Numbered from the stretch's first letter, positions 1 through 9,856 are shown. The stretch: 64,000 nt of DNA from Streptococcaceae bacterium AF77-01CM03A (GCA_027665725.1 JAQDDS010000002.1:186001-250000); one strand, 5' to 3'. Numbers and translations are program-made. The notes: generated by a model not told the origin, from the letters alone.

Positions 1-1
1 A

Positions 2-2125
2 GAAACTAAAGCACACTACGAAGAAACTCGTTTCCCAATGGACACTCGTCCAACATCTATCGCTGATATCCCTGCAGGATTCATCGACAAAGAAAACGAA
101 GTTATTTATGGTATCCAAAACGATGAACTCTTCAAGTTGAACTTCATGCCAAAAGGTGGTATCCGTATGGCTGAAACTACTTTGAAGGAAAATGGATACG
201 AACCAGACCCAGCTGTTCACGAAATTTTCACTAAATACGTAACAACTGTTAATGATGGTATCTTCCGTGCTTACACTTCAAACATCCGTCGTGCTCGCCA
301 CGCTCACACTGTAACTGGTCTTCCAGATGCTTACTCACGTGGACGTATCATCGGTGTTTATGCACGTCTTGCGCTTTACGGTGCAGACTACTTGATGCAA
401 GAAAAAGTAAACGACTGGAACGCAATCGAAGAAATCGATGAAGAAACAATCCGTCTTCGTGAAGAAATCAACCTTCAATATCAAGCATTGCAACAAGTTG
501 TTCGCTTGGGTGATCTTTACGGAGTTGATGTTCGTAAACCAGCGATGAACGTTAAAGAAGCTATCCAATGGGTAAACATCGCCTTCATGGCTGTCTGCCG
601 TGTTATCAACGGTGCTGCTACATCTCTAGGACGTGTGCCAATCGTATTGGATATCTACGCAGAACGTGACCTTGCTCGTGGTACATTTACTGAATCAGAA
701 ATCCAAGAATTTGTTGATGATTTCGTTATGAAACTTCGTACAGTTAAATTTGCTCGTACAAAAGCTTATGACCAATTGTACTCAGGTGACCCAACCTTCA
801 TTACAACTTCTATGGCTGGTATGGGTAACGACGGTCGTCACCGTGTTACTAAGATGGACTACCGTTTCTTGAACACTCTTGACAACATCGGTAACTCTCC
901 AGAACCAAACTTGACAGTTCTTTGGACTGACAAATTGCCATACAACTTCCGTCGCTACTGTATGCACATGAGCCACAAACACTCTTCAATCCAATACGAA
1001 GGTGTTACAACAATGGCTAAAGATGGATACGGTGAAATGAGCTGTATCTCATGTTGTGTGTCTCCACTTGATCCAGAAAACGAAGAACAACGTCACAACA
1101 TCCAGTACTTCGGTGCTCGCGTTAACGTTCTTAAAGCTCTTCTTACTGGTTTGAACGGTGGTTATGACGATGTTCATAAAGACTACAAAGTATTTGATAT
1201 CGAACCAATCCGTGATGAAGTTCTTGAATTCGAATCAGTTAAAGCTAACTTCGAAAAATCTCTTGACTGGTTGACTGACACTTATGTAGATGCATTGAAC
1301 ATTATCCACTACATGACTGACAAGTACAACTACGAAGCTGTTCAAATGGCCTTCTTGCCAACTAAACAACGTGCTAACATGGGATTCGGTATCTGTGGTT
1401 TCGCTAACACTGTTGACACATTGTCAGCTATCAAGTACGCTACAGTTAAACCAATCCGTGACGAAAATGGCTACATCTACGATTATGAAACAATCGGTGA
1501 ATACCCACGTTGGGGTGAAGATGACCCACGTTCAAACGAATTGGCAGAATGGTTGATCGAAGCTTACACAACTCGTCTACGTAGCCACAAACTTTACAAA
1601 GACGCAGAAGCTACTGTATCACTTTTGACAATCACATCTAACGTTGCTTACTCTAAACAAACTGGTAACTCTCCAGTTCACAAAGGTGTATACCTCAACG
1701 AAGATGGTTCTGTGAACTTGTCTAAACTTGAATTCTTCTCACCAGGTGCGAACCCATCTAACAAAGCTAAAGGTGGATGGTTGCAAAACTTGAACTCACT
1801 TGCTAGCCTTGACTTTGGTTACGCAGCTGATGGTATCTCATTGACAACTCAAGTATCACCACGTGCTCTTGGTAAAACTCGTGACGAACAAGTTGATAAC
1901 TTGGTAACAATCCTTGATGGTTACTTCGAAAACGGTGGACAACACGTTAACTTGAACGTTATGGACTTGAACGATGTTTACGAAAAGATCATGTCAGGTG
2001 AAGACGTAATCGTACGTATTTCAGGATACTGTGTAAATACTAAGTACCTCACTCCAGAACAAAAAACTGAATTGACACAACGTGTCTTCCACGAAGTTCT
2101 TTCAATGGATGATGCATTGAGCTAA
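2..2125 (+). CDS. pflB: Formate acetyltransferase (pyruvate formate-lyase), 5' end outside window
   Basis: Glycyl-radical enzyme converting pyruvate and CoA to acetyl-CoA and formate in anaerobic mixed-acid fermentation. The reading frame is open from base 2, so the true start lies upstream; 707 residues are visible of a family usually near 770. The active-site cysteine pair is in the segment [13 protein letters not shown], about one third of the way in, and the C-terminal glycyl-radical loop is visible as [13 protein letters not shown] shortly before the end. It is followed by a strong terminator and works with ackA (near 61 kb) in the same fermentative branch. In pneumococcus, as I recall, this gene is not next to clpL, so the junction on its right is rearranged. 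Identification is firm. Confidence 0.97.
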   Translation, partial: ETKAHYEETRFPMDTRPTSIADIPAGFIDKENEVIYGIQNDELFKLNFMPKGGIRMAETTLKENGYEPDPAVHEIFTKYVTTVNDGIFRAYTSNIRRARHAHTVTGLPDAYSRGRIIGVYARLALYGADYLMQEKVNDWNAIEEIDEETIRLREEINLQYQALQQVVRLGDLYGVDVRKPAMNVKEAIQWVNIAFMAVCRVINGAATSLGRVPIVLDIYAERDLARGTFTESEIQEFVDDFVMKLRTVKFARTKAYDQLYSGDPTFITTSMAGMGNDGRHRVTKMDYRFLNTLDNIGNSPEPNLTVLWTDKLPYNFRRYCMHMSHKHSSIQYEGVTTMAKDGYGEMSCISCCVSPLDPENEEQRHNIQYFGARVNVLKALLTGLNGGYDDVHKDYKVFDIEPIRDEVLEFESVKANFEKSLDWLTDTYVDALNIIHYMTDKYNYEAVQMAFLPTKQRANMGFGICGFANTVDTLSAIKYATVKPIRDENGYIYDYETIGEYPRWGEDDPRSNELAEWLIEAYTTRLRSHKLYKDAEATVSLLTITSNVAYSKQTGNSPVHKGVYLNEDGSVNLSKLEFFSPGANPSNKAKGGWLQNLNSLASLDFGYAADGISLTTQVSPRALGKTRDEQVDNLVTILDGYFENGGQHVNLNVMDLNDVYEKIMSGEDVIVRISGYCVNTKYLTPEQKTELTQRVFHEVLSMDDALS

Positions 2126-2144
2126 GATTCATAAATAGTAAATC

Positions 2145-2174
2145 AAAAACCAGTCATTTTGACTGGTTTTTTTT
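2145..2174 (+). terminator. Rho-independent terminator of pflB
   Basis: AACCAGTCA and TGACTGGTT form a stem with a TTT loop, followed by a run of eight T. It starts about 20 bases after the pflB stop. Confidence 0.9.
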
Positions 2175-2198
2175 GATATAAAAAAATTTAAAAAAGTT

Positions 2199-2248
2199 AG
2201 TCAAATTTAGTCAAACTTCTTGACTAAAACTGACCAAAGTGATATACT
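2199..2248 (+). promoter_or_regulatory. clpL promoter with overlapping CtsR boxes
   Basis: A direct heptad repeat AGTCAAATTTAGTCAAA (2199-2215) fits the CtsR operator (RGTCAAANANRGTCAAA). A second, inverted copy, TTGACTAAAACTGACC (2220-2235), overlaps the -35. The promoter is TTGACT (2220-2225), 17-base spacer, TATACT (2243-2248). CtsR is the known class III heat-shock repressor of streptococcal clp genes, so clpL is inferred to be derepressed by heat or protein stress. Confidence 0.85.
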
Positions 2249-2283
2249 AAGAACATAAGGATAAGGAAAGTCCTTAGAAAACC

Positions 2284-2322
2284 TTGATTTTAAGATGATT
2301 GTATATACTATCTTAAGATCAA
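2284..2322 (+). promoter_or_regulatory. Long hairpin in clpL leader
   Basis: TTGATTTTAAGAT (2284-2296) and ATCTTAAGATCAA (2310-2322) pair over 13 bp with one G-U wobble and a 13-base loop. The hairpin lies in the long untranslated leader between the CtsR-controlled promoter and clpL. It lacks a following T-run, so it is not an obvious terminator; it could be an mRNA stability or temperature-responsive element. The function is inference. Confidence 0.55.
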
Positions 2323-2356
2323 AGTATGGGTAAAACCTAGAAAAGAGGTACAACCT

Positions 2357-2449
2357 ATGGTTAACATTAGTATTTTTAGAAGTCCAATTACAAAACTTGT
2401 ATTGGATAAAGAAAAACCTGAAATTATACGTAGAGTAGCAAATAGCTAG
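2357..2449 (+). CDS. Putative 30-residue leader peptide upstream of clpL
   Basis: A 30-codon ORF starts ATG and is preceded by AGAGGT at good spacing. The peptide begins MVNISIFRSPITKLVL and ends RRVANS. It lies inside the clpL leader, after a 13-bp hairpin and before a second CtsR-like site. It has no signal sequence or family match I recognise. It could be a translated small protein of the CtsR regulon, a leader peptide affecting clpL expression, or a chance ORF; the ribosome-binding site is the only positive evidence. Confidence 0.4.
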   Translation: MVNISIFRSPITKLVLDKEKPEIIRRVANS

Positions 2450-2469
2450 TCTAAATTTTTTAAAACAAA

Positions 2470-2497
2470 GGTCAGAGAAAGTCAAAGTGTTTTGACT
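2470..2497 (+). promoter_or_regulatory. Second CtsR-type box just upstream of clpL
   Basis: GGTCAGAGAAAGTCAAA (2470-2486) matches the CtsR heptad repeat with one mismatch, followed by an inverted half-site TTTGACT (2491-2497). It sits 32-59 bases before the clpL start. No clear -10 follows it, so it may be an extra repressor site in the leader rather than a second promoter. Confidence 0.65.
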
Positions 2498-2528
2498 AAA
2501 TAAATTTGAAACAAACGAGGTATGAAAT

Positions 2529-4631
2529 ATGAATAACAACTTTAATAACTTTAATAACATGGATGATTTATTTAACCAATTAATGGGTGGTATGCGTGGA
2601 TATAGTTCAGAAAACCGTCGTTACTTGATTAACGGTCGTGAAGTAACACCTGAAGAATTCGCTATTTACCGTCAAACCGGTCAACTTCCAAGCGAAGGAA
2701 GTGAACAAGCTCAGTACGTTCAAGGTAAAGGTATGAAACAAGATGGGATTCTTGCAAAACTTGGACGTAACTTAACAGCAGAAGCACGTGAAGGTAAGTT
2801 AGATCCGGTTATTGGACGTAATAAGGAGATTCAAGAAACTTCTGAAATTCTTTCTCGTCGCACAAAGAATAATCCAGTTCTCGTCGGTGATGCTGGTGTC
2901 GGTAAAACGGCAGTAGTAGAAGGTCTTGCTCAAGCGATTGTGAATGGGGATGTCCCAGCTGCTATCAAGAATAAAGAAATTATCTCTATTGATATTTCAG
3001 GTCTTGAAGCTGGTACGCAATACCGTGGTAGCTTTGAAGAAAACATTCAAAACTTGGTAAACGAGGTTAAAGAAGCTGGAAATATTATCCTCTTCTTCGA
3101 TGAAATCCACCAAATCCTTGGTGCAGGTAGCACAGGTGATGGTCAAGGATCTAAAGGACTTGCTGATATCTTGAAACCAGCTCTTTCACGTGGCGAATTG
3201 ACAGTGATTGGGGCAACCACTCAAGACGAATACCGCAACACTATTTTGAAAAATGCTGCTCTTGCTCGTCGTTTCAACGAAGTAAAAGTTAATGCACCAT
3301 CTGCTGAAGATACTTTCAAGATTCTCCAAGGGATCCGTGATCTATATCAACAACACCACAACGTCATCTTGCCAGATGAAGTTTTGAAAGCTGCTGTTGA
3401 TTACTCTGTTCAATATATTCCACAACGTAGCTTGCCAGATAAGGCTATCGACCTAGTCGATGTGACAGCTGCTCACTTGGCAGCACAACACCCAGTGACA
3501 GATGTACATGCTGTGGAACATGAAATTGAAGAAGAAAAAGCTAAACAAGAAGCTGCAGCTGCTAAAGAAGATTACGAAGCAGCCTTAAATGCAAAAGTTC
3601 GTATCGAAGAATTGGAAAAACAAATTGCCAACCATACAAAAGATCATAAAGTGACAGCGACTGTTAATGATGTAGCTGAGTCTGTCGAACGGATGACTGG
3701 TATTCCAGTATCTCAAATGGGAGCTACGGACATCGAACGATTGAAAGATATGGGTCACCGTTTGCAAACGAAAGTTATTGGCCAAGACAAGGCTGTTGAA
3801 GCAGTAGCAAAAGCTATCCGTCGTAACCGTGCTGGTTTTGATGAAGGTAACCGTCCAATCGGTAGCTTCCTCTTTGTAGGACCTACTGGTGTTGGTAAAA
3901 CTGAGTTGGCTAAACAATTGGCGCTTGATATGTTCGGAACTAAAGATGCCATTATCCGTTTGGACATGTCAGAATATAGCGACCGTACAGCCGTATCTAA
4001 ATTGATTGGTACAACAGCTGGTTATGTTGGTTATGATGACAATAGCAATACTTTAACAGAACGTGTTCGTCGTAATCCATACTCAATTGTCCTTCTTGAT
4101 GAGATTGAAAAGGCGGATCCACAAGTCATCACCCTTCTCCTTCAAGTCTTGGATGATGGTCGTTTGACAGACGGTCAAGGTAATACTGTCAACTTCAAGA
4201 ATACTGTAATCATTGCTACTTCGAACGCTGGCTTTGGTTATGAAGCGAACTTGACAGAAGATGCTGACAAACCAGAACTCATGGATCGTTTGAAACCTTA
4301 CTTCCGTCCAGAATTCCTCAACCGTTTCAATGCTGTCATCGAATTCTCACACTTGAGCAAGGAAGATCTTTCTAAGATTGTTGACTTGATGTTGATTGAT
4401 GTCAATAAGACACTTGCTAAGAAAGAAATCGACTTGGCAGTGAGCGATGCAGCCAAAGAATACATGACCGAAGAAGGTTATGATGAAGTCATGGGTGTTC
4501 GTCCTCTCCGTCGTGTGGTTGAACAACAAATCCGTGATAAAGTGACAGATTTCCACTTGGATAATCTTGAGGCTAAACACCTAGAAGCTGACATGGAAGA
4601 TGGTGTCTTGGTCATTCGTGAAAAAGCCTAA
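2529..4631 (+). CDS. clpL: ATP-dependent Clp-family chaperone ClpL
   Basis: HSP100/Clp AAA+ chaperone of 700 residues that disaggregates and protects proteins during heat and acid stress. The N-terminus ([18 protein letters not shown], then [10 protein letters not shown]) is the characteristic ClpL tail rather than the zinc finger of ClpE or the double Clp-N domain of ClpC. The first AAA domain has Walker [14 protein letters not shown] and Walker [10 protein letters not shown]; a short coiled middle region with a UVR-like segment follows; the second AAA domain has [13 protein letters not shown] and the C-terminal D2-small domain. GAGG lies 8 bases before the ATG. Expression is expected to be under CtsR from boxes at about 2.2 and 2.47 kb. 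It converges on luxS, as next to luxS in pneumococcus. Confidence 0.96.
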   Translation: MNNNFNNFNNMDDLFNQLMGGMRGYSSENRRYLINGREVTPEEFAIYRQTGQLPSEGSEQAQYVQGKGMKQDGILAKLGRNLTAEAREGKLDPVIGRNKEIQETSEILSRRTKNNPVLVGDAGVGKTAVVEGLAQAIVNGDVPAAIKNKEIISIDISGLEAGTQYRGSFEENIQNLVNEVKEAGNIILFFDEIHQILGAGSTGDGQGSKGLADILKPALSRGELTVIGATTQDEYRNTILKNAALARRFNEVKVNAPSAEDTFKILQGIRDLYQQHHNVILPDEVLKAAVDYSVQYIPQRSLPDKAIDLVDVTAAHLAAQHPVTDVHAVEHEIEEEKAKQEAAAAKEDYEAALNAKVRIEELEKQIANHTKDHKVTATVNDVAESVERMTGIPVSQMGATDIERLKDMGHRLQTKVIGQDKAVEAVAKAIRRNRAGFDEGNRPIGSFLFVGPTGVGKTELAKQLALDMFGTKDAIIRLDMSEYSDRTAVSKLIGTTAGYVGYDDNSNTLTERVRRNPYSIVLLDEIEKADPQVITLLLQVLDDGRLTDGQGNTVNFKNTVIIATSNAGFGYEANLTEDADKPELMDRLKPYFRPEFLNRFNAVIEFSHLSKEDLSKIVDLMLIDVNKTLAKKEIDLAVSDAAKEYMTEEGYDEVMGVRPLRRVVEQQIRDKVTDFHLDNLEAKHLEADMEDGVLVIREKA

Positions 4632-4649
4632 ATCAAGATTTAGAAAATA

Positions 4650-4687
4650 AAAAAAGGAACCAGTTCAAAAGCTGGTTTCTTTTTTTA
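4650..4687. terminator. Bidirectional terminator between clpL and luxS
   Basis: AACCAG and CTGGTT form a stem flanked by an A-run on the left and a T-run on the right, so it can end both convergent transcripts. Confidence 0.85.
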
Positions 4688-4690
4688 TTA

Positions 4691-5173
4691 TTAGATGATA
4701 TGACGTTCAAAGGCATCGTCTGAGATTCCTTGTTGGAGAATTAATTTTGCCCATTCTTTAGCCGAGAAGAGGCTGTGATCCTTGTAGTTTCCGCAAGATT
4801 CAATAGTTGTTCCTGGGACATCTTCCCAAGTTGTTGTTTCAGCGATTTCCTTCAGTGAATCCTTGATGACAGCTGCGATTTCAGCGCTAGAATGACGTCC
4901 CCACATAATCATATGGAAGCCTGTACGACAACCAAATGGTGAACAATCAATCATACCGTCGATGCGAGTACGGATAAGCTTAGCCAATAGGTGCTCGATT
5001 GTATGAAGTCCAGCAGTAGGGATAGAGTCCTCATTTGGTTGAACCAAGCGGATATCAAAGTTAGAAATGATATCTCCTTTCGGTCCAGTCTCTTCTCCAA
5101 TCAATCGGACATAAGGAGCTTTTACAATCGTATGGTCTAGTTCAAAACTTTCAACAATAACTTCTTTTGACAT
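4691..5173 (-). CDS. luxS: S-ribosylhomocysteine lyase LuxS
   Basis: Cleaves S-ribosylhomocysteine to homocysteine and DPD, the precursor of AI-2, in the activated methyl cycle. The 160-residue product is full length. The metal-binding motif HTIEH is at about residues 57-61, the catalytic cysteine is in [12 protein letters not shown] (about residue 82), and a third metal ligand cysteine lies in [10 protein letters not shown] near 127. The start is placed at [10 protein letters not shown], preceded by AAGGA; a longer form adding five codons is less likely. An extended -10 (TGATATAAT) lies about 30 bases upstream. Confidence 0.97.
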   Translation of the reverse strand: MSKEVIVESFELDHTIVKAPYVRLIGEETGPKGDIISNFDIRLVQPNEDSIPTAGLHTIEHLLAKLIRTRIDGMIDCSPFGCRTGFHMIMWGRHSSAEIAAVIKDSLKEIAETTTWEDVPGTTIESCGNYKDHSLFSAKEWAKLILQQGISDDAFERHII

Positions 5174-5200
5174 GGGTATTCCTTTCAACTTTCTTCTTTC

Positions 5201-5227
5201 ATTATATCATAAAGCTAAGCTATGATA
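5201..5227 (-). promoter_or_regulatory. luxS promoter with overlapping inverted repeat
   Basis: On the minus strand a TGATATAAT extended -10 is visible (plus-strand ATTATA at 5201-5206). TATCATA (5205-5211) and TATGATA (5221-5227) form a 7-bp inverted repeat overlapping it. No good -35 is seen. The repeat could be an operator; this is inference. Confidence 0.5.
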
Positions 5228-5240
5228 CCTTTAGAAACTA

Positions 5241-5270
5241 ATAAAAGCCCCATTCAATTATGAATGGGGG
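5241..5270 (-). terminator. Terminator of the SEC10-like surface protein gene
   Basis: CCCCATTCA (5248-5256) and TGAATGGGG (5261-5269) form a 9-bp stem; on the minus strand a T-rich tail follows. Confidence 0.85.
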
Positions 5271-5299
5271 AAATTTAATTACAGACTAACTAGTCGAAT

Positions 5300-7570
5300 T
5301 TAGTCTTTTGAACGTTTTATCACTGCGAGACCAAGTAGTGAAAGGAGTCCTAATCCAGCAAGAGAAAGTGATGATTGATTAGAACCAGTATTAGGAAGAA
5401 CCTTAGTAGGGGCTTGGTAGCTTGAAGCTGGTTTGCTATCTTTCTTAACTGTTGAAGGAGCAATTTTTGTTTTAGCAGTCAGATTCGTCAACTCAGCCTT
5501 GTTTTTACCATTTTCTAAAATCGGAGATGATGGCTGCTCTTTTTCAAGAATAGCAAAGGCTGCTAACAAACCTTCTAATTTTGCTGCTTCAACTTTGTAG
5601 ATTTCTTCTTTTGCGACTAAATCAGCTTTAGCAACTCTAAGAGCTTGTTCAGCTTCTGTAAGAAGGGCTGGTGCATTTTTGAGACGAGATAAGTAATCCT
5701 TAGCATCTTGAAGAGCCTTTTTAGCCTCAGCAAGAGAAGCTTCAGCTTTAGCAACTTTAGTTTGGGCCGCCATTGTTTTAGCTTTTAAAAGAGTCAGTTT
5801 TTCAGTAGCCTTATCAAGATTAGCTTGTGCTGAGTTTTGTGAAGCTTCTTTAGCCTTAAGAGCATCCTTAGCTTGAGTTAGAGCTACAAGTTTTAGTTTA
5901 GTATCTTCGGATAGAGAGTCTTTACTTTGTTTTAGGGCTTTTTGATAAGCTTTTTCTGCATGAGCTACTTGATCCGTAGCTGTTTTAACAACCTGGCGTA
6001 GTAGTGGAGCTGCTTCATTTTTATTTTTAGCAATCTTCAAATCACGTTGAGCAGTTTCCAGTTTTGCTTGAGAAGCTGCCAAGTCCTTACGGGATGCATC
6101 AGCATCTTTTGAAGCCGTATTTGGATTAATCAAAGCTGGAGTAATCTTAGAATAGTCTTTAATATCATTGTCGTAGTTGTTGAAAAGAAGGATATTTACG
6201 CGGTTGATAATACCGTTGTTACTGTAGCTAACTGCTAGAAAGGCTCCTTTTTTATGAATATCCAAGCTACCAACAGTTTTTTGAGCATAGATTGTAGATC
6301 TTGAACGATCACCTACGCTATCGCCTAAGTCAAATAGTTGGAATTTAATATTGTTATAAATAGCTTGTTTCAAGTAGTCTACAGAAACTTTTTCTTGGCT
6401 TGCTAGGGTTGGAGAGAACCCAAGTTGGTTAAGTCCGGTTGGACGGTAGCCAAACTTATCAAGTCCGTGTTTAGTTACAACACTACTTGGAGTTCCAACT
6501 GTTGAAGTAATTGGATCCTTAGCTTGGTATTTGTATTTTTCTTCACGGGCAGCTTGAGCAAGAGCTGTAGCATAGTCCATACTGTTTTGGGTCACTGTTA
6601 CTGGACTAGTTCCTGCTTGTTTACGAATTTGATTGATTAAGTCTTGAGTGTAGAAGTTGAGCTCTAGAATGACATCCTTTGGAATAGAATTAATGTCATA
6701 GATGCGTTCAGCATCTTTTTTGCTACTGATATAGTTGTTTGTTGTTTTTAATACACTAGCTTCTTTATAAAGGACTTCTTTAGCTTCATCTGTTAACTGA
6801 GAGGAGCTTCCACTTCTTATAGATTTTACAGCTTTGATGTAATTTTGTGATAGGGTAAATGTGTTTTGGACTTGATCTTGTGAAGAAACTTTTTTCTGTT
6901 TCTCTTTGATTTCTGCTTGTGCAACCTTGATCTCAGCTTCAGCTTTGTCGATGGCAGACTGGCGTTTTGCATCAGCAACTTCAGCTCGCTTCAATTCTTC
7001 TTCGTGGTCAGTCAAACGTTTTTGGGCTTTATCTAACTCTTTTTTAGCTTTTTGAACTTTTTCATCGGCAGGTTTGCTATCAAGTTCTTTTTGAGCCGCT
7101 TCGACGGATTTTTTGGCAGTTTCTGTTTCAGATTTGGCAGATTCTAATTTATTTTGTTCTTCTTTAACAAGCTCTTGCTGATCCATTTCAGCTTTCTTGG
7201 CTGCCTCAAGAGATGCTTTCTCTTGCTCTACAGTTTTTTCAGCTGGAGCAACTTGTTTTTGGGCATTGGTCACAGATGATTGGGCTTTAGCAATAGTTGC
7301 TTCGCTCGTGTCAATAGAATCTTTCTGGGCTTCAGCCAATTTTTCTTCAGCCTTAGCTTTATTGATAGAAGCTTTATTTAGATTTTCTTTAGCTTTGGCG
7401 ACAAGTTCAGTTTGTTGTTTAACCGTTTCTTTAGTAACAGAAGCTTTATTATCTTTAGTAGAAAGTGTTTTGCTTTCTACTGGTGTAGTATCCGCATTTA
7501 CAGTGCTTACTATTCCTGTACTTGCTAGAAGCGTGGCACCGATAATGAATTGTTTTTGAATTTTTTTCAT
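5300..7570 (-). CDS. LPXTG-anchored surface protein with SEC10/PgrA-like (CAP-fold) domain
   Basis: A 756-residue cell-wall-anchored protein. A signal peptide (cleavage near TVNA-DTT, about residue 26) is followed by an Ala/Lys/Glu-rich coiled coil (about 40-230), a globular segment at about 300-465 with the look of the CAP-type domain of SEC10/PgrA surface-exclusion proteins, a second coiled coil (about 485-680), then the sortase motif LPNTG near residue 726, a hydrophobic stretch and a KRSKD tail. SEC10/PgrA proteins were first described on conjugative plasmids; chromosomal copies exist in oral streptococci, where roles in adhesion or aggregation are only suspected. It is monocistronic between luxS and aliA, where pneumococcus carries dexB and the capsule locus. 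Family assignment is fairly sure; function is unknown. Confidence 0.85.
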   Translation of the reverse strand: MKKIQKQFIIGATLLASTGIVSTVNADTTPVESKTLSTKDNKASVTKETVKQQTELVAKAKENLNKASINKAKAEEKLAEAQKDSIDTSEATIAKAQSSVTNAQKQVAPAEKTVEQEKASLEAAKKAEMDQQELVKEEQNKLESAKSETETAKKSVEAAQKELDSKPADEKVQKAKKELDKAQKRLTDHEEELKRAEVADAKRQSAIDKAEAEIKVAQAEIKEKQKKVSSQDQVQNTFTLSQNYIKAVKSIRSGSSSQLTDEAKEVLYKEASVLKTTNNYISSKKDAERIYDINSIPKDVILELNFYTQDLINQIRKQAGTSPVTVTQNSMDYATALAQAAREEKYKYQAKDPITSTVGTPSSVVTKHGLDKFGYRPTGLNQLGFSPTLASQEKVSVDYLKQAIYNNIKFQLFDLGDSVGDRSRSTIYAQKTVGSLDIHKKGAFLAVSYSNNGIINRVNILLFNNYDNDIKDYSKITPALINPNTASKDADASRKDLAASQAKLETAQRDLKIAKNKNEAAPLLRQVVKTATDQVAHAEKAYQKALKQSKDSLSEDTKLKLVALTQAKDALKAKEASQNSAQANLDKATEKLTLLKAKTMAAQTKVAKAEASLAEAKKALQDAKDYLSRLKNAPALLTEAEQALRVAKADLVAKEEIYKVEAAKLEGLLAAFAILEKEQPSSPILENGKNKAELTNLTAKTKIAPSTVKKDSKPASSYQAPTKVLPNTGSNQSSLSLAGLGLLSLLGLAVIKRSKD

Positions 7571-7876
7571 GAAAATAATTCCTCCTATAATTTATATTAT
7601 AACTTAAATATAGTTACAATGTCAACCAAATAAGGTTTTGCAGTAGGGTTTTAAATAAGCTAAAAATCTACTCTAAATCGAAAGAGTTTAGGACAAGCAA
7701 GATAGCTAAAATGACTCTCTAATAGGTTAAAAAATCATTAGGAAATCTATGCTGACATACATAAAAGTGACAACCCAAAAACACTCAATTCAATAAGTTT
7801 TAAAAATTCTGAAAATTGTATTGACACTTAGCAAAAAAGGGACTATAATGTATAAAAAGTCATAAAGGAGTTTATT
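7571..7876. promoter_or_regulatory. Divergent promoter region of surface protein and aliA
   Basis: This 306-base intergenic stretch holds two promoters and no ORF I would support. Leftward: TTGACA (plus-strand TGTCAA, 7620-7625), 18-base spacer, TATAAT (plus-strand ATTATA, 7596-7601), with AGGAGG before the surface-protein ATG. Rightward: consensus TTGACA (7821-7826), 17-base spacer, TATAAT (7844-7849), then AAGGAG before the aliA ATG. I see nothing clear in the central part (7626-7820). Confidence 0.85.
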
Positions 7877-9853
7877 ATGAAATTTTCAAAAGTAATGGCC
7901 CTAGCAGGAGTGACTCTGTTAGCGTCAGGTGTTTTGGTAGCTTGTTCAGGTTCGAGCGCAAAAGGTGAGAAAACTTTTTCTTACACGTATGAAACCGACC
8001 CAGACAACCTCAACTATTTGACAACTGGTAAAGCAGCAACTTCTAATATCACTAGTAACGTCATTGACGGTTTGATGGAAAATGACCGCTACGGAAACTT
8101 TGTGCCATCAATGGCAGAAGATTGGTCTGTATCTCAAGATGGTTTGACATACACTTATACAATCCGTAAAGATGCCAAGTGGTACACTTCTGAGGGTGAA
8201 GAGTATGCTGCTGTGAAAGCTCAAGACTTTGTAACGGGTCTTAAATATGCAGCTGACAACAAGTCAGAAGCACTTTATCTCGTTCAAGATTCTATTAAGG
8301 GTCTGGATGCATATGTGAAAGGTAAAGTTAAAGACTTTTCTGAAGTTGGAATCAAAGCAATTGATGATCAGACTGTTCAATATACTTTGAACAAACCTGA
8401 AAGTTTCTGGAACTCTAAAACAACTATGGGTGTTCTTGCACCGGTCAATGAAGAATTTCTTACTTCAAAAGGAAGTGACTTTGCCAAAGCAACAGATCCA
8501 AGTAGTATCCTTTATAACGGTCCTTACTTGTTGAAATCATTGGTAGCTAAATCTTCAGTAGAATTTGAAAAGAATCCAAACTACTGGGATAAGGACAATG
8601 TTCATATTGATAAAGTAAAACTATCATTCTGGGATGGTCAAGATACAAACAAACCTGCAGAAACCTTTAAGGCTGGTGGTTTCTCAACGGCTCGTCTATT
8701 CCCAACAAGTGCAAGTTATCCTGAAACTGAAAAAGAGTTTAAAGACAATATCGTTTATACACCACAAGATTCTTCAACTTACTTAATTGGTACCAATATT
8801 GATCGTCAGTCTTATAAATATACTTCTAAGACTACAGATGAGCAAAAAACTTCAACTAAGAAAGCTCTCCTTAACAAAGACTTCCGTCAAGCGATTGCCT
8901 TCGGTATTGATAGAACAGCTTATACTTCTCAAATCAATGGAGAAAGTGGAGCAACAAAACTTCTTCGTAACTTGTTCGTACCACCAACATTTGTTCAAGC
9001 AGATGGTAAAAACTTTGGTGAGTTAGTTAAGGAAAAATTGGTGACTTATGGTGACGAGTGGAAAGATGTTAACCTAGACGATGCTCAAGACGGTCTTTAC
9101 AGTCCAGAAAAAGCAAAAGCAGAATTTGCTAAAGCTAAGACAGCTCTCCAAGCAGAAGGTGTTCAATTCCCAATTCACTTGGATATGCCGGTAGACCAAA
9201 CAAGTACTACAAAAGTACAACGTGTTCAATCATTGAAACAATCACTTGAAGCAACATTAGGAACTGATAACGTAGTCGTTGATATCCAACAACTTCAAAA
9301 AGATGAAGTTCAGAATGTCACTTACTTTGCTGAGTCAGCTGCTGGGGAAGATTGGGACCTTTCAGATAACGTTGGTTGGACTCCAGACTTTGCAGACCCA
9401 TCTACTTACCTTGATATCATCAAACCATCAGTCGGTGAAAATACTAAGACTTACCTAGGCTTTGATGCAGGTACAAATAATGCAGCAGCCAAACAAGTTG
9501 GTTTGGAAGACTACGAAAAGATGGTTGTTGAAGCTGGAAATGAAAACACTGACGTTTCTAAACGTTATGACAAATATGCTGCAGCTCAAGCTTGGTTGAC
9601 AGATAGCGCTTTGATTATTCCAATAGCTTCTCAAACTGGACGTCCAATGTTGTCTAAGATGGTACCATTCACACTTCCATTTGCATACTCAGGTAACAAG
9701 GGAACAAGTGAGGCACTCTTGTACAAATACCTTGAACTTCAAGATAAACCAGTAACTGCTGAAGAATATCAAAAAGCTCAAGATAAATGGAAGAAAGAAA
9801 AAGAAGAATCTAATAAAAAAGCGCAAGAAGATCTTGCAAAACATGTAAAATAA
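7877..9853 (+). CDS. aliA: Oligopeptide ABC transporter substrate-binding lipoprotein, AliA type
   Basis: Extracellular lipoprotein of 658 residues that binds oligopeptides for the Ami permease. The signal peptide ends in a lipobox LVAC (Cys about 23); the remainder is an SBP_bac_5 (DppA/OppA) fold with the family segments DGLTYTYTIRKDAKW near the start and NVGWTPDFADPSTYLD towards the end. Length matches pneumococcal AmiA, AliA and AliB (about 650-660). I chose AliA because it lies directly beside pbp1A, as in pneumococcus; sequence alone does not separate the paralogues. It has its own consensus promoter and terminator and no permease genes beside it, so it must use a permease encoded elsewhere. 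In pneumococcus such lipoproteins affect competence and colonisation. Confidence 0.88.
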   Translation: MKFSKVMALAGVTLLASGVLVACSGSSAKGEKTFSYTYETDPDNLNYLTTGKAATSNITSNVIDGLMENDRYGNFVPSMAEDWSVSQDGLTYTYTIRKDAKWYTSEGEEYAAVKAQDFVTGLKYAADNKSEALYLVQDSIKGLDAYVKGKVKDFSEVGIKAIDDQTVQYTLNKPESFWNSKTTMGVLAPVNEEFLTSKGSDFAKATDPSSILYNGPYLLKSLVAKSSVEFEKNPNYWDKDNVHIDKVKLSFWDGQDTNKPAETFKAGGFSTARLFPTSASYPETEKEFKDNIVYTPQDSSTYLIGTNIDRQSYKYTSKTTDEQKTSTKKALLNKDFRQAIAFGIDRTAYTSQINGESGATKLLRNLFVPPTFVQADGKNFGELVKEKLVTYGDEWKDVNLDDAQDGLYSPEKAKAEFAKAKTALQAEGVQFPIHLDMPVDQTSTTKVQRVQSLKQSLEATLGTDNVVVDIQQLQKDEVQNVTYFAESAAGEDWDLSDNVGWTPDFADPSTYLDIIKPSVGENTKTYLGFDAGTNNAAAKQVGLEDYEKMVVEAGNENTDVSKRYDKYAAAQAWLTDSALIIPIASQTGRPMLSKMVPFTLPFAYSGNKGTSEALLYKYLELQDKPVTAEEYQKAQDKWKKEKEESNKKAQEDLAKHVK

Positions 9854-9856
9854 AAG

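Noticed and set aside
2207..2560. 117-codon frame on the minus strand across the clpL leader
   Set aside because: Phe/Tyr/Ser-rich translation of AT-rich control DNA that overlaps the CtsR sites and the clpL start; no ribosome-binding site.
7197..7559. 120-codon frame opposite the SEC10-like gene
   Set aside because: Mirror of the Ala/Lys/Glu-rich coiled coil; no ribosome-binding site and no family resemblance.
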